DNA of 64,000 nt from Acanthosepion esculentum (GCA_964036315.1 OZ038495.1:27575266-27639265), one strand, 5' to 3'. Positions 10,405-22,568 are shown, numbered from the stretch's first letter. A program made the numbers and translations. The notes: generated by a model from the sequence alone, not told the origin.

Positions 10405-11950
10405 TGCAGCTGTTGCCCAGGGGATTTCTTTGTATCTACGTTGTTCATAAATGATCTTCCTGGTGCCATCAATTTTCAGCTCGTTAATTATGCTGGTGGC
10501 TCAACTATTATCTCCTGTCAATCGTAAGTGATATGGTTTCGATAAGGTCAAATTGCCAGCCGACCTCAAAAATCACCTACAATCTGTTAACTGAGGTAAG
10601 AAATAGCTTATTAATTTTAACACCAACAGAACGAAACTGCTGTCTTGTAATCGTCGTTGATAACCCTTTTTATCTTCCATCAGCATGTCTGATACTAACC
10701 TCATAGGGAGCGACACATTGTGCCTTCCCGAACTAAAGTTTTCCGCTGACATAATGGGGAAAGGTTATAGTGAATCAATTGTTAGGTCTGCATCTAAGAA
10801 ATCTGATTCAATGTGTCGTGCTAGACAATTTTTCTTGCCAGAACCTATCTTACATATTTATAATTCTACCATTCGTCTATGTTTTCAATATTGATACCAC
10901 ATCTGACCTGCTGCTGCTGCTATATATTTTGAGATTCTTGATAAAATCTAAATAAGAATCTGCAATGTTATTGATCCAGGCCTTCAGTCATTTTCCCACC
11001 GCCGTACGTAGTTTTCCAATGCCTTCTCTAGAAATACTTACATTCTAATTTTTCTGATGAACTTCATGAATTTAAGCGCATTACTTGATTGGCGGCAAGG
11101 TCACAATTCACAGGTCAAATGGCGAGACATAACGGTTAAGTTATATGCTAATAGTTTCTTTTCTCGTTTCTGTTACTCTCTTCCGAATTCTTGCTGCCCA
11201 GTCAAATTTTGATCTTGATAAAATTAAATGCAATGCTAATTGTTATCCTCTGTCTTCTTAATTCTTGTTGTTTTATTGTTCTGTCTCCTTTGTCTGTTTT
11301 TATCATATTCTCTAAGACGCAGTAACCCCTTGCATCTTAGTAGCTTTATTGCCTTCCTTAGGGTCAAATGATTAAAAATCTATGCTAGATTTTAAAAAAG
11401 TTATTTTTATCACTTCTATCTTAAATCGTTGTAGCTATGCACCTTTATAAGCAAGAAGACAGAAGTTCTTGCTAGTTTGTTTTAGATGATTTTTATACAG
11501 CTTTTAGAGAACCTTTTTGGGTCTACCTTCAATAATTCTTGGACAAAAACTATTCTATGGCATCCCGTTCCCACCCCTTCACCGTTGAAACTGTTAGATG
11601 TAGACGTCTCTTCTACTCCAATAGCTTCATGTCTCGCACATCTCGCCTGTGGAACTCCCTTCCTTATTCCTATTTCCCTGACAAATACAATCTCCAACTA
11701 TTTACGTGTAACGTCAATCGACATCTCCAGTTGCCTTGATCTATCCACTTCCCTTCTCCACATCCTTTCACCTTTCATTCCTATCTGCTCTTGCTCCAAA
11801 TCTTCTGTAACCCCCTTGCCTTGATCGATCCACTATCTTTCTCCACATCCTCTCCTTTACCACTCCTATCTGCTCTTCCTCCAAACCTTCTGTAACCCCT
11901 TGTGTGCTAGTGGCTTCCAGCCTTGCTTGGGGTGATAAGCTTAAAAAAAA
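10405..11950 (+). pseudogene. non-LTR retrotransposon (LINE) RT relic and 3' tail
   Basis: Pieces of a LINE reverse transcriptase can be read in changing frames. STLFINDLP followed by NYAGGSTI is at about 10430-10500, where the catalytic YADD is replaced by YAGG. NFNTNRTKLLSCNRR is at about 10610. SASKKSDSMCRARQFFLPE is near 10790 and HIYNSTIR near 10855. The C-terminal FYSNSFMSRTSRLWNSLP with VNRHL is at 11609-11730. A pyrimidine-rich tail with two diverged copies of one block ends in ttggggtgataagc and a short A run at about 11943. The same tail occurs at 36544-36695 (minus) and 51125-51412. Clade assignment (CR1/Jockey-like) is uncertain. The copy is dead. Confidence 0.75.
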
Positions 11951-12570
11951 TACGATGAGAACAGTGTATTTAGTAAGACAAGCAAACACACTACTGGTCA
12001 GCATTATCATTTTAGCAAAGTCGTAAAGCAACTTAAAAGCTAAAATACATTTTTGAACAGTTTTCTGTGTCAATATTCTCAGATGAAATTAGTGTTAAAT
12101 TCAAAATCACATTCTTCAATGTTTATAATAATAATGCATTTGTCACTTCCTTATGTAAAAATAAGGATGAATATATATTAATTATATTCAACAAATATTG
12201 ATTTTCCATAATATATTTTCCATTTTTAGTGTACTTCATTCAGAGTTGACTTAAACAGATTTCACAGGAATTACGCTGCAAAAATTCCAGATTAAAATGC
12301 AGTTAGCTACATGTAAACATGCAAACTATTTGATCGATTGACAATTATGCAGATTATATATTGGAATTTTTACATATTTGAATGTTATTAACAAATATTT
12401 TAATGCAAAGATTTCAAAGAACAAAGCTATTAGTCTTTTTCAAAGGTTAAATTTCTAGAATTTACAAAGCTCATGAGATATTTAATTAGGTTTCTGTCGG
12501 GACCAAAAGGTGAAAATAAAATGTGTAGGCTATATTTTAAAAGAAAATAGGGAAATGTCCACACATATAT
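11951..12570. other. no gene seen
   Basis: AT-rich sequence with no supported frame, ending at the mariner MITE. Confidence 0.5.
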
Positions 12571-12935
12571 AGGGTGACTCCAAAAAACGGGAATTTTTGA
12601 AGTGCGTATTGCCAGACATGAGCAAGTGACAACACTGCGAGACAGTGACCTTGAGCAAGTAAACAGTTCGCCATTTTAGTAACGAGAATGAAATTCACAG
12701 TATCTCAGCTGAGATGTTGCAGCAGTCAATGAGGAATCTCAAGAGCAGATTTCAAGAATGCATTCGTACAGGAGGACGCTATCTACAGGACATAATTTTA
12801 AAAAAATGATAATTCCATCATTGTTTCTTAAATGGCATGTTTTCAGGTTTCAATTACTAAGAATTAAATATTTTTCTTCCATCACTCTTGGTTTTATTGG
12901 ATTGTTAAAAAGTTCCCGTTTTTTGGTGTCACCCT
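12571..12935 (+). mobile_element. mariner-type MITE, copy 1
   Basis: Terminal inverted repeats start agggtgactccaaaaaacgg and end with its complement (ccgttttttggtgtcaccct). TA-rich sequence lies on both sides, as expected for TA-targeting Tc1/mariner elements. A second copy at 43441-43807 has clean TA flanks. Only the transposase C-terminal tail remains inside, so movement would need a transposase in trans. Confidence 0.85.
12687..12809 (+). pseudogene. mariner transposase C-terminal remnant in MITE
   Basis: A 40-codon frame runs through SISAEMLQQSMRNLKSRF and QECIRTGGRYLQDII to a stop. The spacing of ISAEM, the following helix, CIRTGG and the HLxDVI-like end is typical of the last helix of mariner transposases. 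The DDE catalytic core is absent. The copy at 43558-43680 keeps the frame with conservative changes (IPAEM, GGRHLQDVIF), so the frame was probably inherited from a coding parent. Confidence 0.7.
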
Positions 12936-12943
12936 ATATATAT

Positions 12944-13075
12944 ATTTCTGAGATGAGATATTATGTACACTATTTACATTAATCGGACAATTGTCCTCAT
13001 CTTTGTTGCCATGTTTATCACTTATTCAGGTGGTTGGAATGTCAAAGTGAACCCTTTATTTCTCTCTCTGGGATA
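12944..13075 (-). repeat. SINE family R1 fragment
   Basis: Reverse complement of the R1 tail: the agatgagatattatgtaca, tcctcatctttgttgcc and ggtggttggaatgtc blocks match 39950-40075 reversed. Confidence 0.6.
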
Positions 13076-13083
13076 GACTGTTA

Positions 13084-13084
<1 letters not shown>

Positions 13085-13151
<67 letters not shown>
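13085..13151. repeat. (TA)n microsatellite
   Basis: Uninterrupted TA run abutting the solo-LTR candidate. Confidence 0.95.
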
Positions 13152-13155
<4 letters not shown>

Positions 13156-13287
13156 ATGGTCCAAGTTCCTTGTACCACGGTGATGGTCCAAGGTAGAACC
13201 AATAAAGAATAACTCGATCACAGGTATGGAATAACACAGATATATTACAAACAGAAATATGTACAAAGAAGTAGAAGTATTAGTAAT

Positions 13288-13338
<51 letters not shown>

Positions 13339-13697
13339 TTATTACAATAGCAATTAATATTTACATATTGGTTATGATCATTATTGTCGCAGTTAGCTCC
13401 TCCTCATTTCCTTAACCCTTCAACAGGGGTCTCTCTCTCCCGGGAGTATAAATACTGGCTGACCTTTCGCCTCTTCCTCTTTTCTCTGCTTACGCGCACG
13501 TGCGAGCAACTATCTCGACTTCGGCCGCAAGCTCGCACGTGAGGCGAGGTATATGAAACTTTCTCTTAAAATTTCCAATATGTGAACTCTTATACACAAC
13601 CAGCGTTTCCCATATTCTGGGAACACGCTAAAACAAAATTCACCCCGTACGGACATTCAACTCAACACACACACAACTTTCCATACAGACTGTAACA
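13152..13697 (-). repeat. solo LTR candidate with internal (AC)n
   Basis: The segment starts tgttatggtcc and ends tgtaaca, which gives TGTTACAG...CCATAACA on the minus strand, the TG...CA form of LTR ends. On the minus strand an aataaatatat polyadenylation-like site precedes the (GT)n run and the terminal part. A 10-bp inverted repeat (cacgtgcgag/ctcgcacgtg) lies near 13498-13541. No matching 5-bp target duplication, second LTR or primer-binding site is visible. The left flank is a microsatellite that may have erased one. Identity is therefore tentative. Confidence 0.45.
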
Positions 13698-14339
13698 TTT
13701 TATTCATGTGTTCAATGTATTTGTAATTCGTGTTTTAATCTATTTGTTATTAATATATATTTGTTCGCATACATGTATATCGGTCTTTTTTTTTATCCTC
13801 CATTAAAGTCCAACATTCTTATGTAGCTGGACTGGCCAGCGGAAGCCTTAACCTAGAGATAACTCATCTTCTCAACACATTCACACACCGCATGGTCCAC
13901 TACATTATCAGCTTATAAATTAAGGTAATTTATAAGGATTTTCAAACCGGTCAGGATAAAACAAATTAATAAATTGAACTAACTTAAAAAGTTTTTAAAA
14001 GTCAGACAGAGAAAACGAAAGAAAAAAGCAAAAAAAAAGCAAAGAAAATGAAAGAGCAGAAGACAGGAAGTGAGTAGAAGTAATATGAGAATAGAGAGGG
14101 TAGCTAAAATTTGACGTGACCTATTTTTTTTAACTAGGTTGCAGCTTAAGGAAAGAGATTTTTTAGGACTATTAACAAAATTAATATGAAATTCAATATT
14201 AATAGATGAAAAACCTATTATATGAAATAGAGATAATTTCAGAATTAAAAATATATTACAATAATAAATATATATATATACAAAATAAATATTTTATTTT
14301 GTATATATATTTATTTTTTATTATTGAAATGATTAAATT
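13698..14339. other. no gene seen
   Basis: AT-rich sequence between the LTR candidate and the recognisable part of the minus-strand PLE. It may be the decayed C-terminal half of that PLE, but no motif is readable. Confidence 0.4.
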
Positions 14340-16095
14340 CTTCTTAGGAGGAATTATGTCGACAGATATTAAACTATTCCCATCTACAAGGAAAGATAAT
14401 AATTAGAAAAATGTTGCCTAAAGGAGATTCTATTGCTATACCGTCTATTTGAATATAAATATTACCTAGGCGCTCATGGAATTATACTTGAGTGGTACAT
14501 GCTAATAATAATTTTTTTTAAATAGTGGGTTTAATATTGGTGGGTGGGAGAGAATTGTGATTGTATACATCGCGGATAATGTCAATTGTTTTATGGACGG
14601 GGGACATTAGTAAATAAATGTCGTACATCCGGAGATGCGATTATTTGCTTGTTTGATTTTACAGTACGAAGAATTTATATAAATTAATTTGTGGAGTTAA
14701 TACAGTATTTACTTTGGGAGGTCGGGAGTAATTAATTTCTTAAGGATTTTTGAAATGTAATATACTGGTGTAGATATTTGTGAAATGATAGGTCGGAGGC
14801 AAAGACCTTTTTTTATGGATTTTTACATTTTCATAAATGTAGACAGGTTGATAGTCACCTATAATCTTCTGAAGTTTATAAAATCCTGTTTCAGCATTGT
14901 TAGCTGTAATAAGTTAATTGATATTTTTTAAGATGAAAGGTGGTATTATTAAATTATTAAATTTATTATGATCGTCTAAAATGGCCTGTAATTTTGAGTA
15001 GTACCCATGTTTGTTCAAAATAAAGTATTAGTTTTATCAGCTCGTCAGATAACATTACTACTGATATTTTTAGTCGTGTAGCTGCTTTTATTAAAGGAGT
15101 GTTTTATATTTCCATTCGAATTTTTATGATAACGGCGTTTAATTGACTCGGCTTTAAGTAATTCTTTTAAACCTACCTGTGTAGTCATATGGTCGTTTTC
15201 TTCCAATAGAAGTATTTGTTGCTATAAAGCTTCATTTTACGTTTGTTTAAACATTAAATTAGGTTTCTGTGCGACATTAAAATTTGGCCCAAGATTAAGG
15301 AATTCCATTTCATTTTGAGAGTATTGGTAATCCGATAGGTTAATGTAGTTGTCTTTGATGTTTGGTAAATGTATTTATATAATATAATATTATTTATATA
15401 ATTTGTTTAGCTTTTTTGGATGACTTGTTTATGGGATTCATTTTCTTTTGTGTTCTATTATACAGGGTGTCCATAAAGTTCGTGTGCACTTTAAAAAATT
15501 TATAACTTTATTTGTATTTGCGATAGAAATAATCTGTAAAAAATGTTATAAAGTTTAATGTACCTAGTTTTAAGTATAGCTAAAATAACTAATGTGATTT
15601 CAGGCATTACTGTAAATCAGTTGGCAAATGTTTTCGGTGAATTGCAAAATCGTATTACCCTTTGTATTGCTTATGATAGAGGACATGTGGAAACTTAAAT
15701 AAAATTTCGATAAAACCTTAAAAAATATAGATTTACTTCTTTCTAATCCTTTTTACAAATTATTTCTATCGCAAATACAAATAAAATTATAATTTTTTTA
15801 AAGTGCACACGAACTTTATGGACACCCTGTATAATAAATTCAACATTTCTTTGAATTTTTCAGTTGTGCTAGAAAATGGTAAGATTCCTTTAATACGTAC
15901 AATTTCAGTGTTGAGCCGTTGTAATTCCTGTATAGCTGTGTTTATTTGTCGTTTAATGAGGTTTCATTGAAAATTCTTGGTGTTTGGAGCGTTTAATGCT
16001 GCGGCATAATGTAACTTGAATTTAGTCTATTGGGGCAGAAGATCATTATTTAAACCTATATTCTTAAATATAAAAGAAAATGAATGTTTATTATG
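14340..16095 (-). pseudogene. Penelope-like element, lineage II, decayed and split by a MITE
   Basis: On the minus strand from 16095: SFSFIFKNIGLNNDLLPQ (N-terminal block), then INTAIQELQRLNTEIVRIKG up to 15830. The frame is interrupted by the MITE at 15463-15829 and resumes at 15462. It continues through NLSDYQYSQNEMEFLNLGPN at about 15340 and a badly mutated block. YIYENVKIHK follows near 14830, VHKTIDII at about 14600 and YIQIDGIAIESPLGN at about 14450 (RT motif B region). The last parallels TQTDGVSMGSPLGP in the copy at 54545. The N-terminal block parallels VFNEMCLKEGLLPKYT at about 56180. The catalytic DD motif and GIY-YIG domain are not found. Many stops make it a pseudogene. Confidence 0.75.
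15463..15829 (+). mobile_element. mariner-type MITE inserted in a PLE
   Basis: Near-perfect long terminal inverted repeats begin cagggtgtccataaagttcg and end with the complement. TA target duplications lie at 15461-15462 and 15830-15831. Inside, about 15583-15698 encodes only a transposase tail (ITVNQLANVFGELQNRITLC, then a stop after GHVET), the C-terminal end expected of a mariner transposase. The reading of the host PLE continues across the empty site, which proves the insertion came later than the PLE. Confidence 0.88.
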
Positions 16096-16099
16096 TTTA

Positions 16100-16734
16100 A
16101 TCATGATGGTGTATGAACGGTTAAATGTATTCGATGAAAGATATGCCGTACATTTTTCAGTAGACAATGGTTTCGACTTGATTTGACACTTTTCAGAACT
16201 ATATGGTCAACGTTCAATAGTTCTACTTTATTTGTTTTAGAACTAAGCCATTTGCTATTAATAGTTATATATTTCCCACACCATTTGCCTGGGAGAATAT
16301 TTAGAAAATCATAGGTAATCATGTAATCGGTCTGTAGTTGCTTCATGGATTAGTTTCTGTCTCTTTATGGATACGAATTTATCTACTCCTTTATTTTGGG
16401 ATTTTTTTTTATTTCGTCAATATGCCAAGAAGTGTGAGAACTTATATGTAGTAACAGATATTATATGTAAGTGTCGCTTTCTAATTGGTTATCGTTTTTG
16501 GTTGTAGTGTGCGTAGTGTATGCATTTCATTTTACTTTTCCTTCTTCAATACTTTCGAGCTCTTTTCCTTATTTGTGCACAACTTCAATTTGTATGTTTT
16601 TGTTATAGTTACGTACATAAATTGCATTGCAGGCTTTCGTTTAGAGTTTATGTACGTTTAAAATTAGAAAGACTTTTCATTATTTATTATATGGTGTTTT
16701 TCCAAGCGTAGTTTAAATTTGGTACAAGGCATAA
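16100..16734. other. no gene recognised
   Basis: This is AT-rich sequence upstream of the minus-strand PLE. A minus frame at 16101-16346 (81 codons) is not recognised and is probably PLE 5' sequence. Confidence 0.4.
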
Positions 16735-16975
16735 AATATGGGACATCCAGGGAGGATCGATCTCCATACTCAGTCGTAACTGTTCTAGTGAGACAAGCTT
16801 GCTAACCATTACACCACGTCGAGGTGCCCATAGTGATTTGCTAAGTGTAGCTTAGATGTGGCACAAGGCCGAAAACATGGACACTCAATGAGGATCGAAG
16901 TCTTTACCCAGTCTTAACTGTTCTAGTGAGACAAGCTTGCTAATCACGTCGAGGTTCCCGATAGTTTACTGAATG
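16735..16975 (-). repeat. tandem pair of tRNA-like repeats
   Basis: Two ~120-bp units share the blocks gttctagtgagacaagcttg and aggatcga. On the minus strand each has a box-A-like GTGGTGTAATGGTTAGCA (clear in the unit nearest 16810) and a box-B-like GATCGATCC. These resemble Gly/Glu-type tRNA heads, so a tRNA-derived SINE dimer is likely. A complete tRNA cloverleaf was not found. Confidence 0.6.
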
Positions 16976-17930
16976 GAGCAGAAGAGTTAATCACCAGGCT
17001 GAGTAAGTAAACAAAAACGAGAAACACCGATGATTTAAAAAAAATGTTTTCTCATAGGATTTTGAATGTATCATGGTAGGAGATAATTCTTATTTTCCGA
17101 AAGCCTAGATAAATGAATAAATCGATAAACTAATATCTAGCAATATAATTAATACAATTTTCTTTTTGTACATAGATTAAAATATGAATTCCTGTGAGTC
17201 TTTTCTAGATGTCAACAAAGCAGCATGGATTTTATTTGAATTTACAAGCCGCCTTGATTTAATTGTACTCTCTTAAATGTAAATTTCCTATTATCTTTTT
17301 AGAATACTTTCACACCTCACCTAACAATTTGATAAAGAATATATAACTTATCTCGACAGATTGTTAAAGAAAAACTCCGAGACAAGAATTACCGAGAAAA
17401 CGAACAATCTTTCTCAAAGATTTATTTTATTTTTTCTATACTTTGCATATTTATCTTGCTTTCTTACTAACATACTATTTATCCGAGAACAAATCAATTA
17501 AATCGTATATCACCAAATAAAAGAAGAATGTAGAACAAAAAAATCCAAAAGAAAATTCCATACATAAAACACGATTTCCAATACTAGAACTATTATGCAT
17601 AAAAACAAATCAATATCAACCAAATGTTATCAATTTTAAGAAACTATTAATGTTTTTGACAAAAAATTAAAATCTTACACGATAATTTAAAAAAAAAAGA
17701 GCATGACACGAGAAATCTCGGCATTTGAAAAAAACTGAGATAAATAAAATAAAAGAATATATGCAAAGTCACTATATTATCAACAAAACTATTTGATGTC
17801 TTCTGAAAGCTGAAAGTACTCAACTATGAGACAACTTTTCATAGGAAATTAGGAAAGAAAATGAAGCAAATTATAGCAAAATATTTTCTTGGTTTTAAGC
17901 AAACTTTTATAAAGAAAATAATTGTTACAC
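16976..17930. other. no gene seen
   Basis: AT-rich sequence without supported features. Confidence 0.5.
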
Positions 17931-17939
17931 ACACGCACG

Positions 17940-18018
<79 letters not shown>
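17931..18018. repeat. (AC)n microsatellite
   Basis: About 88 bp of AC with a few ACGC units at the start. Confidence 0.95.
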
Positions 18019-18019
<1 letters not shown>

Positions 18020-18227
18020 GTCCAGTCCTCAAGGGTTGTGTTTTTAAACCGATTAAAATCACAATCCCTGAAGACTGGAAATTTTACCAAGAAACTTCTA
18101 AGTCGGGATAAAATTGATATCTAAAAGTTAAGTAATCTTTTCATATAATCTTATTATTGCTCTATTTTTAATATTAATATTGGTCACGAAATACAAAAAT
18201 ATCTGCTGTTTCTTAAATCGTCATATC

Positions 18228-18270
<43 letters not shown>

Positions 18271-18339
18271 CGTCCCTCAAAGCTAAGTAAAACCTGAACG
18301 TTTAGAAATTATCTCCACTGTAGTAAGTCAGAATTAGTT

Positions 18340-19070
18340 TGCAGTGGTGATCCCTGGATAAAAAATCCCGCAATAACGGATTCGACGTCCCTCAAGGATC
18401 TTTTGACGGGGCAGAGGTATCCGGATTAATAGGTATCTACATGCTAAGTAAAATGAACAAGTTAGTCCATAAGGATAACCATGGATTATACAGGGAGGGC
18501 GATCTAATGTGTGTACCGGACAATACAAGAGCTAACGATGTTATTAGAAAGAAGGTCTTCGAAGTATTCAAAAACTTGGCTTTAAAATCACCGTCGAAAT
18601 AAACATAAAAACAGTCAAAATTTTGGATGTACAAATGAACTTCGATGTTGTCACTATTTCGCTGTACTCTAACCCGAATACCAACCTTAAATATGTAAAC
18701 ACCAAATCCAACCACCCAGCAAATGTTATCAAACAAATACCTAAAGAGGTGGTAAGTAGAATCTCCCTTAATTCATCCACTGAGGAGATCTTCAACTATA
18801 AAAAGTGTATGAGGAATCATTGAGAAGTGAAAGCCATAATACTGGTTTGTCCTTTTTCCCACCCGTCTGTCCTAAGCGCACAATAAGAAGGAACGTGATT
18901 TGGTTCAACCCACATTCAACCTACAATTTAAAAGCGAAATCGGAAAAATATTTTTAAGCTTTTGGAGAAACATTTCCCAATAAACTCTGTCCTAGCTAAG
19001 GTGTTCAACAGAACCAAAGTAAAGCTCAGCTACAGTTTGAATTTTGCTGTTCCTGATTACATTTTTGTTC
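18340..19070 (+). pseudogene. Penelope-like element RT, lineage I, 5'-truncated relic
   Basis: The readable part starts at the RT palm: FDVPQGSFDGAEVSGLIGIY (18382, motif B), LVHKDNHGLYREGDLMCV (18465, motif C with YREG in place of YRDD), and IKTVKFLDVQMNF (18605). It continues through the SNHPANVIKQIPKEVVSRIS block (18700), IIRRNVIWFNPH near 18890 and VKLSYS near 19020. The frame shifts at about 18590, 18660 and 18810. GIY-YIG is absent. Loss of both catalytic aspartates of motif C shows it is inactive. A 15-bp repeat (gacgtccctcaaagc at 18270 and gacgtccctcaagga at 18385) brackets the 5' break. Confidence 0.8.
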
Positions 19071-19189
19071 TACAACTCATATTTTAGGGATCTTGTATTG
19101 AGCGCTTTTTTATTGCACCTACTTAAACGCGGCTGTTTCCAGCCTCCTTTTACAATATACTATCTTACATTTTATATTGTATCTTAAAT

Positions 19190-19191
<2 letters not shown>

Positions 19192-19252
<61 letters not shown>
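19192..19252. repeat. (TA)n microsatellite
   Basis: Uninterrupted TA run. Confidence 0.95.
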
Positions 19253-19255
<3 letters not shown>

Positions 19256-19397
19256 TCACGTGAATTTTAAATCTAGTAACGCTGCATATCACAGTAAAAC
19301 AAACAGTTGAAATGTTTTGAATTTACAAAAATACATATACACTTTCACAGACAATTTAACTCCATAAATAATGCTCTCAGATGAGATCGAATGTACT

Positions 19398-19552
19398 TGA
19401 GAAAATAAAAACTATTTGAAAGAAAATTTTGGTATTTCTCTTAATCAATTTTCTAATTCTACCAAGAAATTAATCCGTCAACTTGAAACAATTACAACCA
19501 ATAGAAATCTTCATAATATGTCTAAATTATTTAACCAAGAGTTGGTGAAATA
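19398..19552 (+). pseudogene. short coding-like relic, unrecognised
   Basis: About 50 codons without a stop, rich in charged helix-forming residues (NFGISLNQFSNSTKKLIRQL, then NLHNMSKLFNQELVK). It resembles the helical N-terminal region of retroelement ORFs such as the lineage II PLE. There is no start codon and no diagnostic motif, so function is not assigned. Confidence 0.25.
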
Positions 19553-19889
19553 ATTTAGACATCGTCGATCAAAGTTCAGAATATGTCGTGTATTCAAATC
19601 TCACCTGTTCAAGCTTCTTCTTTCAACTTGTCTCTGTGATTCGTTTTTGGATTGTGAATTTAAAATTCCGTTAAAAGTGAAAATGAAGGAAAATAAAATG
19701 AATTTTGAACGTTTGATACTGATTTTTTTTGTTTTTTTGTTGTTGAAGAAATTAACGATGCGTACACAAAAGCATACGAGATCTTTAGGGAAAGTATACT
19801 CCATCTGAGATTATGGCTACTAAGTGGATCGTTTTGTTCAAAATTGGCTATTTTCCTCTGGAAATCCGAAAACTTTCCGGCAAGTTCGT

Positions 19890-19905
19890 AATATATATAT
19901 ATATA

Positions 19906-20000
<95 letters not shown>

Positions 20001-20013
20001 ATATATATATATA

Positions 20014-20112
<99 letters not shown>

Positions 20113-20130
20113 GTATATATATATATATAA
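19890..20130. repeat. long (TA)n/(TG)n microsatellite
   Basis: About 240 bp of TA with short TGTG interruptions, among the longest simple-sequence tracts of the window. It gives spurious poly-Tyr-Ile frames on both strands. Confidence 0.95.
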
Positions 20131-20143
20131 TGTTAGCACTGCG

Positions 20144-20195
20144 CATTGATGTCCTGATGACTGGTCTCAAGCATGAAAACTGTCGTCTCTCGATG
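20144..20195 (+). ncRNA. hammerhead-like motif, family B, partial
   Basis: CTGATGA, GAAA and TGTC occur in order, and the sequence around them is related to 50209-50250. Stem II keeps only two pairs and stem III has lost bases. It is a diverged copy and probably inactive. Confidence 0.3.
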
Positions 20196-20259
20196 TTGAC
20201 ATCACTTGTATATTTACATATCCCCCATAATGAATACTTTTGCCCATGAATATAGCACA

Positions 20260-21371
20260 ACTTTTCAAAGAATTCGAAAAATTTGTAAACTTTGTAATTT
20301 CATGTTTATTAATTAAAATACTGCTATTTGGAATTGGATCGAACCTAAATCTATCTACTGATAGTTTGCGTGTAGGAAAGTGTCTGTGTACGAGATTATA
20401 TACAATTAAAAGAATGAGTTTATGTTTGATTTCGACATATATTAACCATGATAGCCAATCAATATATCAGGCTTTTAGTGTTCCTTATAGATTGCAAAGA
20501 ACGGCAATTTTTATCACTTTTTACATTACCTACTCTACTGTCCCGTGAACTGGTCGACCAAAACCGGTTAGATTATCCTATTTTGCTGTTATCCACTTCA
20601 TCGATTGGTATTGGTTTTAAATTACAACATACATAAGCATTGCACTTTCATTTGTTGGCCATAACAATACAATTGCTATTTTCCTAATTTTCCAGCCTAG
20701 TATACACGAAGCAAATATCAACAAAGCAAATTCAATAGTAAATAACTTCTTTTGTCGTTTTTTCTTCTTTTAATTTGCCCCAACTTCTTAACAACAAACC
20801 TACTTAAGTCATGACAATGTAAAGCGGAAATATTTAAAAATATTGCTAGTACATGGTAATTAACCCTGCTGCCTTATGTTGGTGAATTATTTCCGCAGGG
20901 AAATCAATTTTAGCTTGAACGTTTCTTCGGAAATCAAATCCCAGCTTCCCTGAACAATGCGAAGATACGATTCGAAAACAAACGCTATGAGAAGGGTGAG
21001 AAAAGTATCCGTTTGGTATTGTCAGGAATTTTTCAAAAACTAGGTTAACGCTTTACTAATTGTGCTACTTTATTTGATGGGAATTTTGCTTCTGTGTTCA
21101 ACACCTGTCAGCGATATTCGACAAGAGATATTCAGATTAGTATGCTTTCCAAATTTCTACGATAAATGTTTAAGCTTTTATTCCTTTTATTTGTTGCTAT
21201 TTCCTTATTTCTTCCTTTACGCCTGGAAAAACTTTACAAAATGAATATTGATCGTCAATGTGTATATATTTATGTTTTTATGGTGATATTTAATTTTAAT
21301 TATGAATTACATACATGTTAAGTTAAAAACACACCGTTATTAAGAACATATACGATTCTTTCATTCATTCA
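20260..21371. other. no gene seen
   Basis: AT-rich sequence with no supported frame, followed by a (TA)n run at 21372-21396. Confidence 0.5.
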
Positions 21372-21484
21372 TATATATATATATATATATATATATGTAA
21401 GTACAGGATTGGTGTATACGGAATAAATTCAAATAACCAAACAATACTATTCTTAAAATAATGCCCAATACAGAGTAGAGTAAA

Positions 21485-21722
21485 TATAATTATTTATTCG
21501 AAAATTATAACATAAATACGTTATAAAATCACCACAGAAATAGTCATTTTGCTTCAACACTTCTGGTGTCTCATCAAGTGATGGTGTTGAATGTATAATA
21601 CATTATATATTATACATTCAACACCATCACTTGATTAGACACCAGAAGTGTTGAAACAAACAGCTATTTTTGTAGTGATTTTATAGCATATTTATGTTAT
21701 AATTTTCGAATAAATAATTATA
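21485..21722. repeat. foldback repeat (long hairpin)
   Basis: Arms 21485-21600 and 21608-21722 are reverse complements with about 10% mismatches around a 7-nt centre (cattata). Tips read tataattatttattcg. There is no coding content. It is either a foldback MITE or an old inverted duplication. Confidence 0.8.
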
Positions 21723-22178
21723 AATATATATATATATATATAAATATATATATATTGTGTGTGTGTGTGGCGAGAAAGATAAACGAAAACCAATTTAATT
21801 TAAGGTTTAAGATTCTGTCAACAGAAAAAAGTAAATGAAATTATATCTCTGTTAGTTTTCATCATTGGAATAAATTTGAATTTCGAGCACTATATTGTTT
21901 TCTGCGTGTATGTGTTTGAAGTTAAGTCACAATCGATGTGGGTGTCAACAGTTTATAGCCGGGGACGTAAATGCATAGGTCGCACAACGAATCAATAGAT
22001 TTAACTCTCGCAGCAAAACTTCTACGCAGTCTGATCTAAACAAACCTTCCGTATTCTACGAGTTCGCTCCCCATCTGACTGTGCGATTCACTTTTTATTA
22101 CTATTTTCAATCATGCATGCAAATGAACAATACTATTAAAAAGAGTATCGCCAAGCATGCGTAGTGGGACAATTGCAA

Positions 22179-22253
22179 ATGGCCGCTACTTGTGAGACAT
22201 CGACTTCTTGGATTTACACGCCAAATAGTTACGTGCCCGCTTCGCGCGACGAG
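22179..22253 (+). CDS. candidate first coding exon of a host gene
   Basis: An ATG in good context (gcaaATGG) opens 25 codons (MAATCETSTSWIYTPNSYVP, five more residues, ending in GAG) and is followed directly by the consensus donor gtaagt. The exon ends in phase 0. The surrounding 22040-22260 is richer in GC and CpG than its neighbours, as a promoter region may be. No later exon is recognised in the window, and I do not recognise the protein. The alternative is a chance frame, since a short ATG-to-donor match alone is weak evidence. RNA evidence would be needed. Confidence 0.35.
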
Positions 22254-22568
22254 GTAAGTGTATTTTCTTGCTACAATTTCCTTTCCAGAATCTTACAAAT
22301 CTGGATCGTCATGTGACATCACTTAGTGTGGATTCTGAGAATTTAAATGTCTATTCCAGAATCATCAGTGATATTGTTTGAATATCTTGAATATCTTCTT
22401 AAATGCGTTGTCTTTGTTACCAATGTGTGTTGCAGTATTCACAAAGAGCTGTTTTAATATTATTTTTATTTGTGAATTTCTTTATATGTTGTCACATATT
22501 AGAATTCCTTTCCCAGATAGTCACCAATTATGGTAAGTATTTTTAAACAATATTGGTCTCATAATGTA

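Noticed and set aside
13152..13697. Full LTR retrotransposon
   Set aside because: No second LTR, primer-binding site or pol sequence next to it. At most it is a solo LTR.
17839..18124. Frames of repeated Cys-Val or His-Thr
   Set aside because: Products of the (AC)n tract.
20144..20195. Active family B hammerhead
   Set aside because: Stem II has only two pairs and stem III cannot form, although the three core blocks are present.
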